This document shows, one piece after another, positions 1 through 7,627 of a stretch of 41,565 nucleotides of DNA. Origin of the DNA: Microbispora sp. (GTDB taxonomy: Bacteria > Actinomycetota > Actinomycetes > Streptosporangiales > Streptosporangiaceae). The notes beneath the pieces are model-generated. The model was not told the DNA's origin and did not search any database. It saw only the letters and a program-made list of their open reading frames with translations. Position 1 is the stretch's first letter. Every line of letters starts with the position of its first letter. The position numbers and the translations under genes are program-made. The DNA is taken from positions 1-41,565 of the forward strand of contig JADGHC010000002.1 in NCBI GenBank assembly GCA_019689655.1, given 5' to 3'.

Positions 1-384
1 GCCGACTGTCCGGCTCTGGCCGGGATGCGTGCCGCCGAAGTCCTCCGCCACGCCGGTGTCAGTCACCCCGCCGCCACGGGTGCCGCCCGTGAACAGGGCC
101 GCACCGAACGCAGATTCAGACAAGGCGGGACCCCTACGACCAGAGCCCATACCAGGGATCAGATTGTCGGTCGCATCTGATGAAGTGGAGAAAAGATCGA
201 AGCGGCAGTCATCACGAGCCAGCGGCCCGTCCGACGACCACAACGGCGAGTTGGCGATCAAGCGATCCCACCACTCACCATCACCGCCGCCGAGCCGCGC
301 ATCGCCCCGAGCCGCCCCGTTTTCCGTCCCAGCACCCCTATCCGAACGACGAGAGTGCCAAGGATCGACATCGAACAGATCCAT
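1..384 (-). CDS. Unrecognised protein, N-terminal part, runs off the left edge
   Basis: Reading leftwards from an ATG at 384 there are 128 codons without a stop to base 1. The ATG has a strong ribosome binding site, GGGAGGTG, just upstream on the minus strand. The ORF track misses it because the stop lies outside the window. The protein begins MDLFDVDPWHS and continues with a WWDRLIANSPLW segment, then a long Gly/Asp/Ser/Thr-rich stretch that looks disordered. There is no signal peptide, membrane segment or domain I recognise in the visible part. It is transcribed divergently from the P450 across a long gene-poor stretch. Function unknown; being a real gene is supported by the open frame plus the ribosome binding site. 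Confidence 0.6.
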   Translation of the reverse strand, partial: MDLFDVDPWHSRRSDRGAGTENGAARGDARLGGGDGEWWDRLIANSPLWSSDGPLARDDCRFDLFSTSSDATDNLIPGMGSGRRGPALSESAFGAALFTGGTRGGGVTDTGVAEDFGGTHPGQSRTVG

Positions 385-1246
385 GACACCTCCCGCCCGT
401 AACTCGAAAACTTGTTTCAATTCTCTCGCGTGTCGTCACTCTATGCAACCGCAGAACACGATTTGTTGGAGTCACAGGCTCACGACGCCGCGACCGGGAG
501 ATCTGGCAGGGCGCGCATGGGCGCGGGCTTGTCGGGAGAATCGACAGGCACACCTTTCTGGGCCTGTCTTCATCATGATCGGTTAGAGCGGAGCGCTGTG
601 ATGTGGGCCGCTGCGCTTGAGGTGGCGGCTGTATTGCAGCAGGTGGTCAGGGTGCGGAACCGTACGAGCCGGCCGGCGCAGCGTCCGGCGATATTGCCGC
701 GCTGAGCGTAGAAGACGGGCAGGCGGGTGGCCGCTCCTGCCGCCTGTCGGCCAAGGCGTCGCGCCCGGCGGCTTGCGGGGGAGAAAGCGCCGGCCGTGGT
801 TGCGGGGATCGTGTGGCCGATCTCGCGCGCCCGCGGGCAGACGCGAATGACACGAATACCGCGAAAGCTGCCCTAAATGATATTTTGTCGCGATTCATGC
901 CTAATCGCATTGAAGCAACGGCCTATTTGCATGCGGCTGTGGTGCCCCCAAAACTTCTGGGTGAGTTGCGGTGAGGGAAGAGATGGCTAACGCCCCTGGC
1001 TCAAAGGCCGGCCGCTACATATCGTTGGTTCGCGCCACGACGTACGACGGAGGCTTTGATGAGATGGTCGCCGAAAGCTCGTCCATCTTTGCGACGTGAA
1101 GCTGTGGGCAGCGTTCTGACTCGGGAAAGTTCGAGTGCAATGTGTTGGCCGATTGACACGGCATGCTTCAGCCGTACTGCCGTTTCGAGACACGTCCCCG
1201 GCCTCGTTCCTTACGGCGGCGTTCGCCGGCATCCTGAGCCGGTTTT
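385..1246. other. Gene-poor intergenic stretch of about 860 bp
   Basis: I find no convincing long gene here. The ORFs listed by the track have codon use unlike the neighbours and no recognisable protein. The right part, roughly 860-1246, is visibly less GC-rich than the rest of the window. It holds several short plus-strand ORFs, including one from 983 (38 codons, GGGAAGAG upstream) and one from 1059 (64 codons, GGAGG upstream). These could be small peptides or chance. Next to the 384 start is GAAAACTTGTTTC, a possible operator for the leftward gene. Confidence 0.4.
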
Positions 1247-1253
1247 GTGCTGA
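1059..1253 (+). CDS. Candidate small ORF directly upstream of the P450
   Basis: A 64-codon ORF starting ATG (MRWSPKARPSLRR) sits 5 nt after a clear GGAGG. It ends at TGA 1251-1253, overlapping the GTG candidate start of the P450 at 1247, an arrangement compatible with translational coupling. It has two cysteines near the middle and end and a C-terminal HPEPVLC. Third-position GC is only about 60 percent, low for this genome but closer to the P450 next door. It matches no family I know. It could be a peptide substrate or leader for the P450, or a chance ORF in a decayed region; chance is at least as likely. Confidence 0.22.
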   Translation: MRWSPKARPSLRREAVGSVLTRESSSAMCWPIDTACFSRTAVSRHVPGLVPYGGVRRHPEPVLC

Positions 1254-2485
1254 TCGGTCAACGTCATAACGGAATGAAAACCCCGCACCAGGTGTCCGTG
1301 GCCCGATTTCCCTCCGGGGGAGCTGGCACCCCTCCAGCAGACCTGCGCCGTCGGCATGCGAGCGCACCTTTGGAGGAGGTGACACTGCCGAGCGGTGACA
1401 GGGTGATGATGCTCGTCCGGTACGACGACGTCATCGCCGCGCTCACCTCACCGGCAAGCAGTCGTCGGCTGGCCAGACCGGGCCTCCCGCGCATGGTGCG
1501 GGGCCGGGGCCTGGGAATCGACGACGTGGCGGGTGTCATCATCAACCTCGACCCGCCGGACCACACGCGCTACCGCCGGATCCTGAGCGGCGTCTTCTCG
1601 CGTTCCCAAGTCGAACGCTGGCGTGGCAGGACCGCGGGCATCGCCAATGAATTGGTCGACGGCTTCACGGGTGAGTTCGACGTGGTCGCCGATTATGCGC
1701 TGCAGCTGTCCTCGCGCGTCATTTGCCACATTTTGGGGGTTCCGCAGGAGCGCCAGGACCGGTTCCATGATTGGACCGATGCCTTCCTGCCGACGTCAGA
1801 GGTGTCCGTCGAGGCGCGGCAAGCGAGTTACGGGGCATTCCGGAATTACGTCGCTGAACTGATCGCTTCGCATCGATCCAGCCCGGGAAACGACCTGATC
1901 GATTTGCTGATTCGAGCACACGACCACGATGACCGCCTTACCGAGATCGAACTGATCAACACGGTCTTCATGCTCTTGGCCGCGGGGCATGAGACGCTCA
2001 CCACAATGATTTCCCGTGGCGTGTACCGGCTGCTGCTGGCTCACGATCAGTGGGACGCTCTCGTAACGGACCCGGGCCTGGTTGAACCGGCCGTAGAGGA
2101 AATTCTTCGTTTCGACGGCCCGGGCAGCTACGGCCTCTTGCGCTTGGCGACCGATGACATCGTGGTCGCGTCCGGTGTCATTCCCGCAGGGCGCGTCATG
2201 CTTCCGAACCCGTACGCCGCCGATCATGATCCGAGTGTCTTCCCGGATCCAGGCCGGTTCGACATCCGCCGCTTCACGACGGCTGGGGTGAGTCCGCACC
2301 TCGCATTCGGGCACGGGCCGCACTACTGCCTTGGCGCGAACCCCGCCCGGATGGAACTCCAGGAGGGATTGCGAACCCTGGTGAAACGCCTCCCGAACCT
2401 TCGGCCGGTGACCGCATTGAGCGAGGTGGAGTGGACCGCGGATGGGAATCACCGTCCCGCCCGGCTGCCCGTGCTCCCGAACTGA
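1247..2485 (+). CDS. Cytochrome P450 (bacterial class I, CYP107/CYP105-like)
   Basis: Soluble haem monooxygenase of about 400 residues with no membrane anchor. The oxygen-activation I-helix motif AAGHETLTT is near residue 245-253, the K-helix ExxR is EILR near 285, and the haem-ligand loop FGHGPHYCLGA places the cysteine near residue 361. All catalytic signatures are intact. The start could be GTG 1247 or ATG 1274; neither has a good ribosome binding site. No ferredoxin or ferredoxin reductase gene is adjacent, so electrons must come from partners elsewhere. Third-position GC is lower than in the neighbours, suggesting transfer. The substrate is unknown. Bacterial P450s of this type act on macrolides, terpenoids, peptides or xenobiotics. 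There is no biosynthetic cluster in view except the small ORF upstream. Confidence 0.92.
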   Translation: MLIGQRHNGMKTPHQVSVARFPSGGAGTPPADLRRRHASAPLEEVTLPSGDRVMMLVRYDDVIAALTSPASSRRLARPGLPRMVRGRGLGIDDVAGVIINLDPPDHTRYRRILSGVFSRSQVERWRGRTAGIANELVDGFTGEFDVVADYALQLSSRVICHILGVPQERQDRFHDWTDAFLPTSEVSVEARQASYGAFRNYVAELIASHRSSPGNDLIDLLIRAHDHDDRLTEIELINTVFMLLAAGHETLTTMISRGVYRLLLAHDQWDALVTDPGLVEPAVEEILRFDGPGSYGLLRLATDDIVVASGVIPAGRVMLPNPYAADHDPSVFPDPGRFDIRRFTTAGVSPHLAFGHGPHYCLGANPARMELQEGLRTLVKRLPNLRPVTALSEVEWTADGNHRPARLPVLPN

Positions 2486-2523
2486 CACAGGCGCCGCCTT
2501 CCGCCTCGCCCCGCAGCAGCGCT

Positions 2524-4509
2524 CTATCGCGCCAGTTCGGCGCGCAGCTCGGCGGGGCTGGTGACCGGTGCCCGGCAGGTGAACCGGCGGCACACGTAGG
2601 CCGCCGGTGAGCCGTCGACCATGCCCCGCCCTTCCAGCAGCGGCACGTCGGCGTGATTTCCCGTGCCCAGCGCCACGACCAGCCCCGGCGCGCCGGACAT
2701 CAGCGCCGCCCGGTGCAGCGCGCGGGTGCGGGCGTCGCCGGGCGGGCCGACGATCGCCACCTCGGCGGGGCCGCGCAGCGCCGCCTCCGCCACCGCCAGC
2801 CCCCACCCGGCGAACCGGGCGTACCGCTCCGCCAGCGCGGAGACCGGGCCCAGCGCCGCCTCGGCGGCCTCCCGGTGCCGTGCCGAACCGGTGAGCGCGG
2901 CGTACGACAGCAACGCGCCCGCCGCCGCGAACTGGCCCGAGGGCGTCGCGTTGTCCGTAGGGTCCTGAGGACGCTGGAACAGCCGCTCGCCGTCGTCGGG
3001 GGCGTCGTAGAACCCCCCGGAACCGTCGGGGAAGCGGGTCAGCACGGTCTCCAGCAGGTCCCCGGCGCGGTGGAACCACCGGCTCTCGCCGGTCACCGCG
3101 TAGAGCGTGAGGAAGCCCTCGGCCGTGTCGGCGTAGTCCTCCAGCATGCCGGCGTTGGTTCCCGCCCGGCCGTCGCGGGAGGTACGCAGCAGCCGGGCCG
3201 GGCCGCGGCTCACCGTGTGCAGGTCGTCGAGCAGCTCGGCCGCCCGGCGTGCGGCGTCGATCAGATCGGGGTGGTCGAAGAGCGCGCCCGCCTCGGCGAG
3301 CGCGGCGATCGCGAGCCCGTTCCACGCCGCCACGATCTTGTCGTCCCGCCCGGGCCGCGGCCGCCGCTCCCGGGCGGCGCGCAGGGCCGTACGGACCCGG
3401 TCGAACCGGTCCGGGTCGTCCGGGTCGGCGGGTAGCTGGAGCACCGAAGTGCCGTGCTCGAAGGTGCCGGTCACCTCGAACACCGAGGCCGCCCAGGCGC
3501 CGTCCTCATCCCCGAGGACCTCGCGGAACTGCTCGGGGGTCCAGATGTAGAACAATCCCTCGCCGTGGGTTCCGTCCGGCCCCTCGCTGTCGGCGTCGAG
3601 TGCCGAGGCGAACCCGCCCTCCGGCGTGCGCATCTCCCGCAGCAGCCAGTCGGCGGTCTCCAGGACCACCCGCCTGGCCAGGACCGATCCGGTCGCGCGC
3701 CACCAGTGGGCGTAGACGCGCAGCAGCAGGGCGTTGTCGTAGAGCATCTTCTCGAAGTGCGGCACGACCCAGTCCACGTCGACCGAGTAGCGGGCGAAGC
3801 CCCCGCCGAGCTGGTCGTATATGCCGCCCCTGGCCATCGCCTCCATGGTCGTCTCCGCCATGGCGAGGGCCTCCCGGGTGCCGTGCCGCAGCAGGAACTC
3901 CAAGACCATGGACGGCGGGAACTTGGGTGCCCCGCCGAATCCCCCTCGCCGCTCGTCGAAGGTCTCCGCGAGGTTCCGTACGGCGCGGTCGAGGGTCTCG
4001 GCGGTGGGCAGCGGGCCCGGCGGCGCGCCGGTGCGCCCGGCGAGCGCCTCCACCACCTTCGCCCCCTGGGCCAGGACGCCCTCCCGGTCCTGCCGCCACA
4101 CCTGTGCGACGGTGCGCAGCAGCCGCTGGAAGTACGGCCGGGGGAAGTAGGTGCCGGCGTAGAACGGGTGTCCGTCGGGGGTGGCGAAGACCGTCATCGG
4201 CCAGCCGCCCTGCCCGGTCATCGCCTGGACCGCGCTCATGTAGACGGCGTCCACGTCGGGCCGTTCCTCGCGGTCCACCTTGACGTTGACGAACAACTCG
4301 TTCATCAGCGTCGCGGTGGCCTCGTCCTCGAACGACTCGTGCGCCATCACATGGCACCAGTGGCATGCGGAGTACCCCACGCTGATCAGCAATGGCACGT
4401 CGCGCTCGCGGGCCTCCGCGAACGCCTCCTCGCCCCAGGGAAACCAGTCCACCGGGTTGTCCGCGTGTTGCAAGAGGTAGGGAGAGGTCTCGCCGCCCAA
4501 CCGGTTCAT
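2524..4509 (-). CDS. DUF255 thioredoxin-fold protein (YyaL / SPATA20 family)
   Basis: Cytosolic protein of 661 aa, the usual length for the family. It has an N-terminal thioredoxin-like domain with a CHWCH redox-type motif at about residues 49-53, followed by DREERPDVD and GGWPMTVF, which are hallmarks of DUF255. The C-terminal two thirds look like an alpha/alpha-barrel of the six-hairpin glycosidase/epimerase type. The biochemical role is not established; a redox or sugar-modifying function has been suggested for the family. The ATG at 4509 is preceded by GAGAGG. In M. tuberculosis the homologue Rv1084 lies two genes after mca on the same strand. Here it keeps the same orientation relative to mca but is about 20 kb away. 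Confidence 0.93.
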   Translation of the reverse strand: MNRLGGETSPYLLQHADNPVDWFPWGEEAFAEARERDVPLLISVGYSACHWCHVMAHESFEDEATATLMNELFVNVKVDREERPDVDAVYMSAVQAMTGQGGWPMTVFATPDGHPFYAGTYFPRPYFQRLLRTVAQVWRQDREGVLAQGAKVVEALAGRTGAPPGPLPTAETLDRAVRNLAETFDERRGGFGGAPKFPPSMVLEFLLRHGTREALAMAETTMEAMARGGIYDQLGGGFARYSVDVDWVVPHFEKMLYDNALLLRVYAHWWRATGSVLARRVVLETADWLLREMRTPEGGFASALDADSEGPDGTHGEGLFYIWTPEQFREVLGDEDGAWAASVFEVTGTFEHGTSVLQLPADPDDPDRFDRVRTALRAARERRPRPGRDDKIVAAWNGLAIAALAEAGALFDHPDLIDAARRAAELLDDLHTVSRGPARLLRTSRDGRAGTNAGMLEDYADTAEGFLTLYAVTGESRWFHRAGDLLETVLTRFPDGSGGFYDAPDDGERLFQRPQDPTDNATPSGQFAAAGALLSYAALTGSARHREAAEAALGPVSALAERYARFAGWGLAVAEAALRGPAEVAIVGPPGDARTRALHRAALMSGAPGLVVALGTGNHADVPLLEGRGMVDGSPAAYVCRRFTCRAPVTSPAELRAELAR

Positions 4510-4630
4510 GTGTTCAGCCTCTCACACGGAGGAGAAAGGCCACGGGCGCCGATCGCGGATGTGGGATGCTTTGTCACGTCCGGGGGAACGCGCGGGAAAC
4601 CGTGGGGATGTGTTCCGGCCCACCCCGGCG

Positions 4631-4636
4631 TAGGCT
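4631..4636 (+). promoter_or_regulatory. Putative -10 box of a leaderless promoter
   Basis: TAGGCT lies 8 nt before the GTG at 4645. There is no purine-rich ribosome binding site between them. A -10 box at this distance fits a leaderless mRNA starting at or next to the GTG, which is common in actinobacteria. No good -35 hexamer is visible. Confidence 0.35.
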
Positions 4637-4644
4637 CACAGAAC

Positions 4645-5817
4645 GTGGGCTTGGATCTGGACTTCGCCGTCAGGCACTCGGGACGCCCGGCGGCCGCCAT
4701 GACGCGGCGGGACGTCGCGCGGGCGCTGCTGGCCGTTCCGTCCGGCCAGGCCCTTGTCGCCCTTCCCGACCTGCGGCGGCAGTTGCTCGCCGCGGGCAAT
4801 CCGCTGTCGGCCAGGTTCTGGGAGTCGGCCAAGGCCGTGCTCATGAGCATCGAGTCGGGCGTCGCGACGGTCGGCGACGTGCAGCGCTGGCTGGAGTCCA
4901 GCGGGACCGAGCCGATCATGCTCACCCGCAGCTACTTCCTGTGGCCGGAGGAGAGCGAGCGCGGCCCGGTGGCCACCGAGATGTACGAGCGGCTGGTCGA
5001 GTTCCTGGAGGAGCGGCTGGCGGCCGGGGAGATCGACGCGGACGCGCTGGCCGCCGGAGATCCCGCCGCCCGGCACGCCTACGAGGAGCTGCAAGAGCGC
5101 TGGCTCGGCACCCCGCTGCCGGACGGCCGGGTGCCGAACGTCGCGGTCAACGACGAGCAGGATCAGGAGCTGTACGCCGCCTGGGACGAGGAGGAGGCGT
5201 ACGCGCTGAGCGAGCTGCGGCGGGTGCTCGACGACCTGCCGGAGCCGCCGTTCCCCGAGGCCGATCTGCGGTCGGCCGCCCGGCGGCTGCGCGTGACGCT
5301 GACCCGGCCCGGCTACCCGGGCAACGTGCTGCGTGCCTGCGCCGGGCTGGAGGACGGCGAGCTGCCGGAGCGGGATGAGGAGCTGTGGCTCACCGTCGCC
5401 GCCGGGATCGCCGCGCCGATCTCCGACCTGCCGGACGAGGAGGACGCCGCCCGGTTCTTCGACATGGAGGGCGAGCTCAGCCACGAGGACTCGATCTTGG
5501 CCTCGCTGTGCGCCATCCAGCACGCCGACTGGCTCGCGGCGGTGATCGCCCTGGTCCGGTACGGCCCGGGGGTGCTCGCCTCGCCGGAGCGGATCGCCCG
5601 GTTCATCGCCGATTCCGAGGACATCGACGTGGAACCGGACGAGCCGGAGGATCTGGAGGCGACGGAGATGCTGTTCACGGCGGTGACGCCGCTGTGGGCG
5701 CATCTGGGCATCGTGGACCGGGCGGAGGTGCTGACCCCGCTGGGCTGGTGGGGCCTGCCCAAGGCGCTGGAACGCGCCTGGTCGTCGGGCCCCGCGCTGC
5801 CCGACGAGCCCTGCTGA
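4645..5817 (+). CDS. Acidic protein of unknown function, about 390 aa
   Basis: The track ORF starting at 3454 runs through the antisense of the DUF255 gene, so the real start must be near 4645 (GTG, VGLDLDF) or at the ATG 4699. I prefer the GTG because a -10-like TAGGCT sits 8 nt upstream. The protein is rich in Glu, Asp, Leu and Ala, with many acidic runs such as DEEEAYALSELRR and a helical look throughout. There is no signal peptide, membrane segment or catalytic motif I recognise. It is divergent from the DUF255 gene. Codon use is fully typical of the genome, so it is real, but I cannot assign a function. Confidence 0.75.
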   Translation: MGLDLDFAVRHSGRPAAAMTRRDVARALLAVPSGQALVALPDLRRQLLAAGNPLSARFWESAKAVLMSIESGVATVGDVQRWLESSGTEPIMLTRSYFLWPEESERGPVATEMYERLVEFLEERLAAGEIDADALAAGDPAARHAYEELQERWLGTPLPDGRVPNVAVNDEQDQELYAAWDEEEAYALSELRRVLDDLPEPPFPEADLRSAARRLRVTLTRPGYPGNVLRACAGLEDGELPERDEELWLTVAAGIAAPISDLPDEEDAARFFDMEGELSHEDSILASLCAIQHADWLAAVIALVRYGPGVLASPERIARFIADSEDIDVEPDEPEDLEATEMLFTAVTPLWAHLGIVDRAEVLTPLGWWGLPKALERAWSSGPALPDEPC

Positions 5818-5871
5818 GCCGCGCTCGGCCCCCGCGCCACGCTCGGCTGGACCCCGTTCCGCCCGTGAGTC

Positions 5872-5928
5872 TCACTCGGCGGTGTCCGTCGGAGCCGATC
5901 GGGGCAGGGTGACGGTCACGCGGGCGCC
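5872..5928 (-). pseudogene. Last codons of a sensor histidine kinase (remnant)
   Basis: On the minus strand the frame ending at TGA 5872-5874 reads LGARVTVTLPRSAPTDTAE. GARVTVTLP is the typical end of the ATPase (HATPase_c) domain of histidine kinases. To its right the similarity stops at about 5929, where a TetR fragment begins on the other strand. Only the tail survives, so this is a deletion or rearrangement scar. The fragment is short, so the call is moderate. Confidence 0.45.
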
Positions 5929-6159
5929 GAGGTCTGGAGCACCAACATCCGGCAGCGTCTCACCGTGCAACGCGTCTTCGCCGACGCCCTGGCCCGCAAG
6001 AACGCCCTGCGCGACGGGCTCACCACCGAGGACGCCGCCGACATCGCCCTGGCCACGCTCTCCCCGGAGACCTACAACCTGCTCGTCAACGTCCGCGGCT
6101 GGTCCCACCAGCGATGGCAGGACTGGGCCACCGACGCGCTCACCCGCCTGCTCACGTGA
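5929..6159 (+). pseudogene. C-terminal fragment of a TetR-family regulator (remnant)
   Basis: The frame from 5929 to the TGA at 6157-6159 reads EVWSTNIRQRLTVQRVF, then the DAADIALATLSPETYNLLV and GWSHQRWQDW segments. This is the C-terminal ligand-binding half of actinobacterial TetR regulators. The whole helix-turn-helix half is missing: upstream of 5929 the sequence instead matches a histidine-kinase tail in antisense. No plausible start or ribosome binding site precedes it. It cannot bind DNA and is most likely debris at the left edge of the inserted catabolic cluster. Confidence 0.65.
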
Positions 6160-6294
6160 GCACATCCACCCCCGGCTGATCACGGAGCCGGGTGGCGGCG
6201 CGCAGGCCCTCACCGGAGGCGGCATGCGTACGTCGACCGCGGCGACGTCGGGTTTCCGGCTTTGGTGACGTCACAGCCGCAGGTCGGGCAGATG

Positions 6295-6311
6295 TCGAAG
6301 AAATTTCCACC
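6295..6311 (+). promoter_or_regulatory. Putative RpiR operator, copy 1 (upstream of transport unit 1)
   Basis: TCGAAGAAATTTCCACC, with a palindromic core GAAATTTC. The first nine bases and the CCAC are identical to the copies at 11200 and 14246, each upstream of a separate transcription unit of the same cluster. A TTGACG that could serve as -35 starts 7 nt downstream, at 6318. The region 6160-6451 holds no gene and otherwise only a GTGACGTCAC palindrome at 6265-6274. Confidence 0.6.
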
Positions 6312-6451
6312 GCATTATTGACGCCAGAAAGAACTGCTGCCACTCTGTGGTGAGTGTCACCCAGCCGGGCCGGAGCACCCCAGCGACGTGGGCATATGCG
6401 ACGGGCCCCACCGCGCGCCTCAAGGCCCGGCTTCAGGAAAGGAACCCAGTG

Positions 6452-7627
6452 ATGAGCGTTCTCCGCGGACCTTCCCGCCTCATCGCGCTCGCCGCGTCCG
6501 CCGCCGTCACGACGCTCGCCGCCGCATGTGGCGGCGCCGGATCCGCCCCGTCCCAGCAGGGCGCGACATCCGCGAACGGAGGGAAGGCCGCGGCGTTCGA
6601 GGCGGAGGCACGGGACGACGTCGCCAAGGCGGTCGCCACGCAGACGGAGCAGACCAACCCCGTGCCCACGCAGGCGCCCCCCATGGCGACCGGCAAGAAG
6701 ATCGTCATCATCCCGTGCTCCATGGCCGTCGAGGGCTGCGCCCGGCCCGCGCGTTCCGCGCAGGAGGCCGCCAAGGCCGTGGGGTGGGACGCCTCCATCG
6801 ACGACCCCGCGGGTGACGTGTCGAAGATGTCGGCGGCCATCAAGCGCGCCGTCTCCGCCAAGGCCGACGGCATCGTCCTCAACTCGATCGACGCCGCCGC
6901 GGTTCAGGGCGACCTGCGGGCCGCCAGGGACGCCGGGCTCAGCGTGGTGTGCGACATGTGCGGCGACACCGGCGGGCTCATCCAGTCGGTCAGCCCGCCC
7001 CTCCCGGAGAACGAACGCGCCGGTTACCTCCTGGGCCAGCAGGCCTTCCTCATGACCAAGGAGCGCTTCGGCGCCCCGCCGAAGTTCATCGTGATGCTGG
7101 ACGACGAGTTCGCCACCGTCCGGGCGCGGGTGGCCGGCGTCAAGAAGTTCATCGAGGACTGCAAGGCCGCGGGCGCCGGCTGCGAGCTGGTGGCCGAGGG
7201 CAAGCACCTGGCCGCCGAGATCAGCACGACCGCGCCGGGCAGGGTCGTCCAGCTCGCCCGCGCCAACCCGCAGTACAACGTGCTGTTCGCCGGTTACGAC
7301 GCGGCGCTCAACTTCTTCAGCCAGGGGCTGCGCCAGGCGGGCCTGGCCGACCCCGCCAAGGTCCTCGGCATCTCGATCGACGCCGACGTGGCCAACACCG
7401 AGGCCATCCGTACGGGCGGTTTCCAGGCGGCCTCCGCCGGCGTGGCCATGAAGCGCGTCGGCTACGGGATGATCGACGACCTCAACCGGCTCTTCGCGGG
7501 ACAGCAGCCGGTCCCCCAGGGCATCTCGATCAAGCTGATCACCAAGGCCAACGCGCCCGCCACCGGCTCCTGGGACGGTGACTTCGACGCCACCTCCGCC
7601 TATCTGAAGCTGTGGGGCGTGTCATGA
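6452..7627 (+). CDS. Sugar ABC transporter substrate-binding lipoprotein (RbsB-like)
   Basis: Captures a sugar-like ligand outside the cell and delivers it to the permease encoded two genes on. The start is ATG 6452, 7 nt after AAAGGAA; the track start at 6347 has no ribosome binding site. A lipoprotein signal with TLAAAC puts the acylated cysteine at residue 26. A low-complexity linker follows, then a type-1 periplasmic-binding fold (Peripla_BP_4) from about residue 75. The domain contains several cysteines (IIPCSMAVEGC, VVCDMCGD, EDCKAAGAGC), which is unusual for the family and suggests disulfides. It overlaps the next gene by 4 nt (ATGA). The ligand is not predictable from sequence alone; an intact type-1 SBP is certain. 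Confidence 0.9.
   Translation: MSVLRGPSRLIALAASAAVTTLAAACGGAGSAPSQQGATSANGGKAAAFEAEARDDVAKAVATQTEQTNPVPTQAPPMATGKKIVIIPCSMAVEGCARPARSAQEAAKAVGWDASIDDPAGDVSKMSAAIKRAVSAKADGIVLNSIDAAAVQGDLRAARDAGLSVVCDMCGDTGGLIQSVSPPLPENERAGYLLGQQAFLMTKERFGAPPKFIVMLDDEFATVRARVAGVKKFIEDCKAAGAGCELVAEGKHLAAEISTTAPGRVVQLARANPQYNVLFAGYDAALNFFSQGLRQAGLADPAKVLGISIDADVANTEAIRTGGFQAASAGVAMKRVGYGMIDDLNRLFAGQQPVPQGISIKLITKANAPATGSWDGDFDATSAYLKLWGVS

Noticed and set aside
860-1246. Biarylitide-type pentapeptide gene (MxYxH then stop) upstream of the P450
   Set aside because: I read all ATG-initiated short frames in this stretch; none encodes such a pentapeptide or an aromatic-rich C-terminal core.
1796-3325. 509-aa minus-strand ORF overlapping P450 and DUF255 genes
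   Set aside because: It is antisense to the P450 and in the wrong frame for the DUF255 gene; Arg/Gly/Pro-rich composition typical of a high-GC shadow frame.
3454-4644. Upstream part of the 787-aa ORF
   Set aside because: Antisense to the DUF255 gene; only the part from about 4645 has independent coding character.
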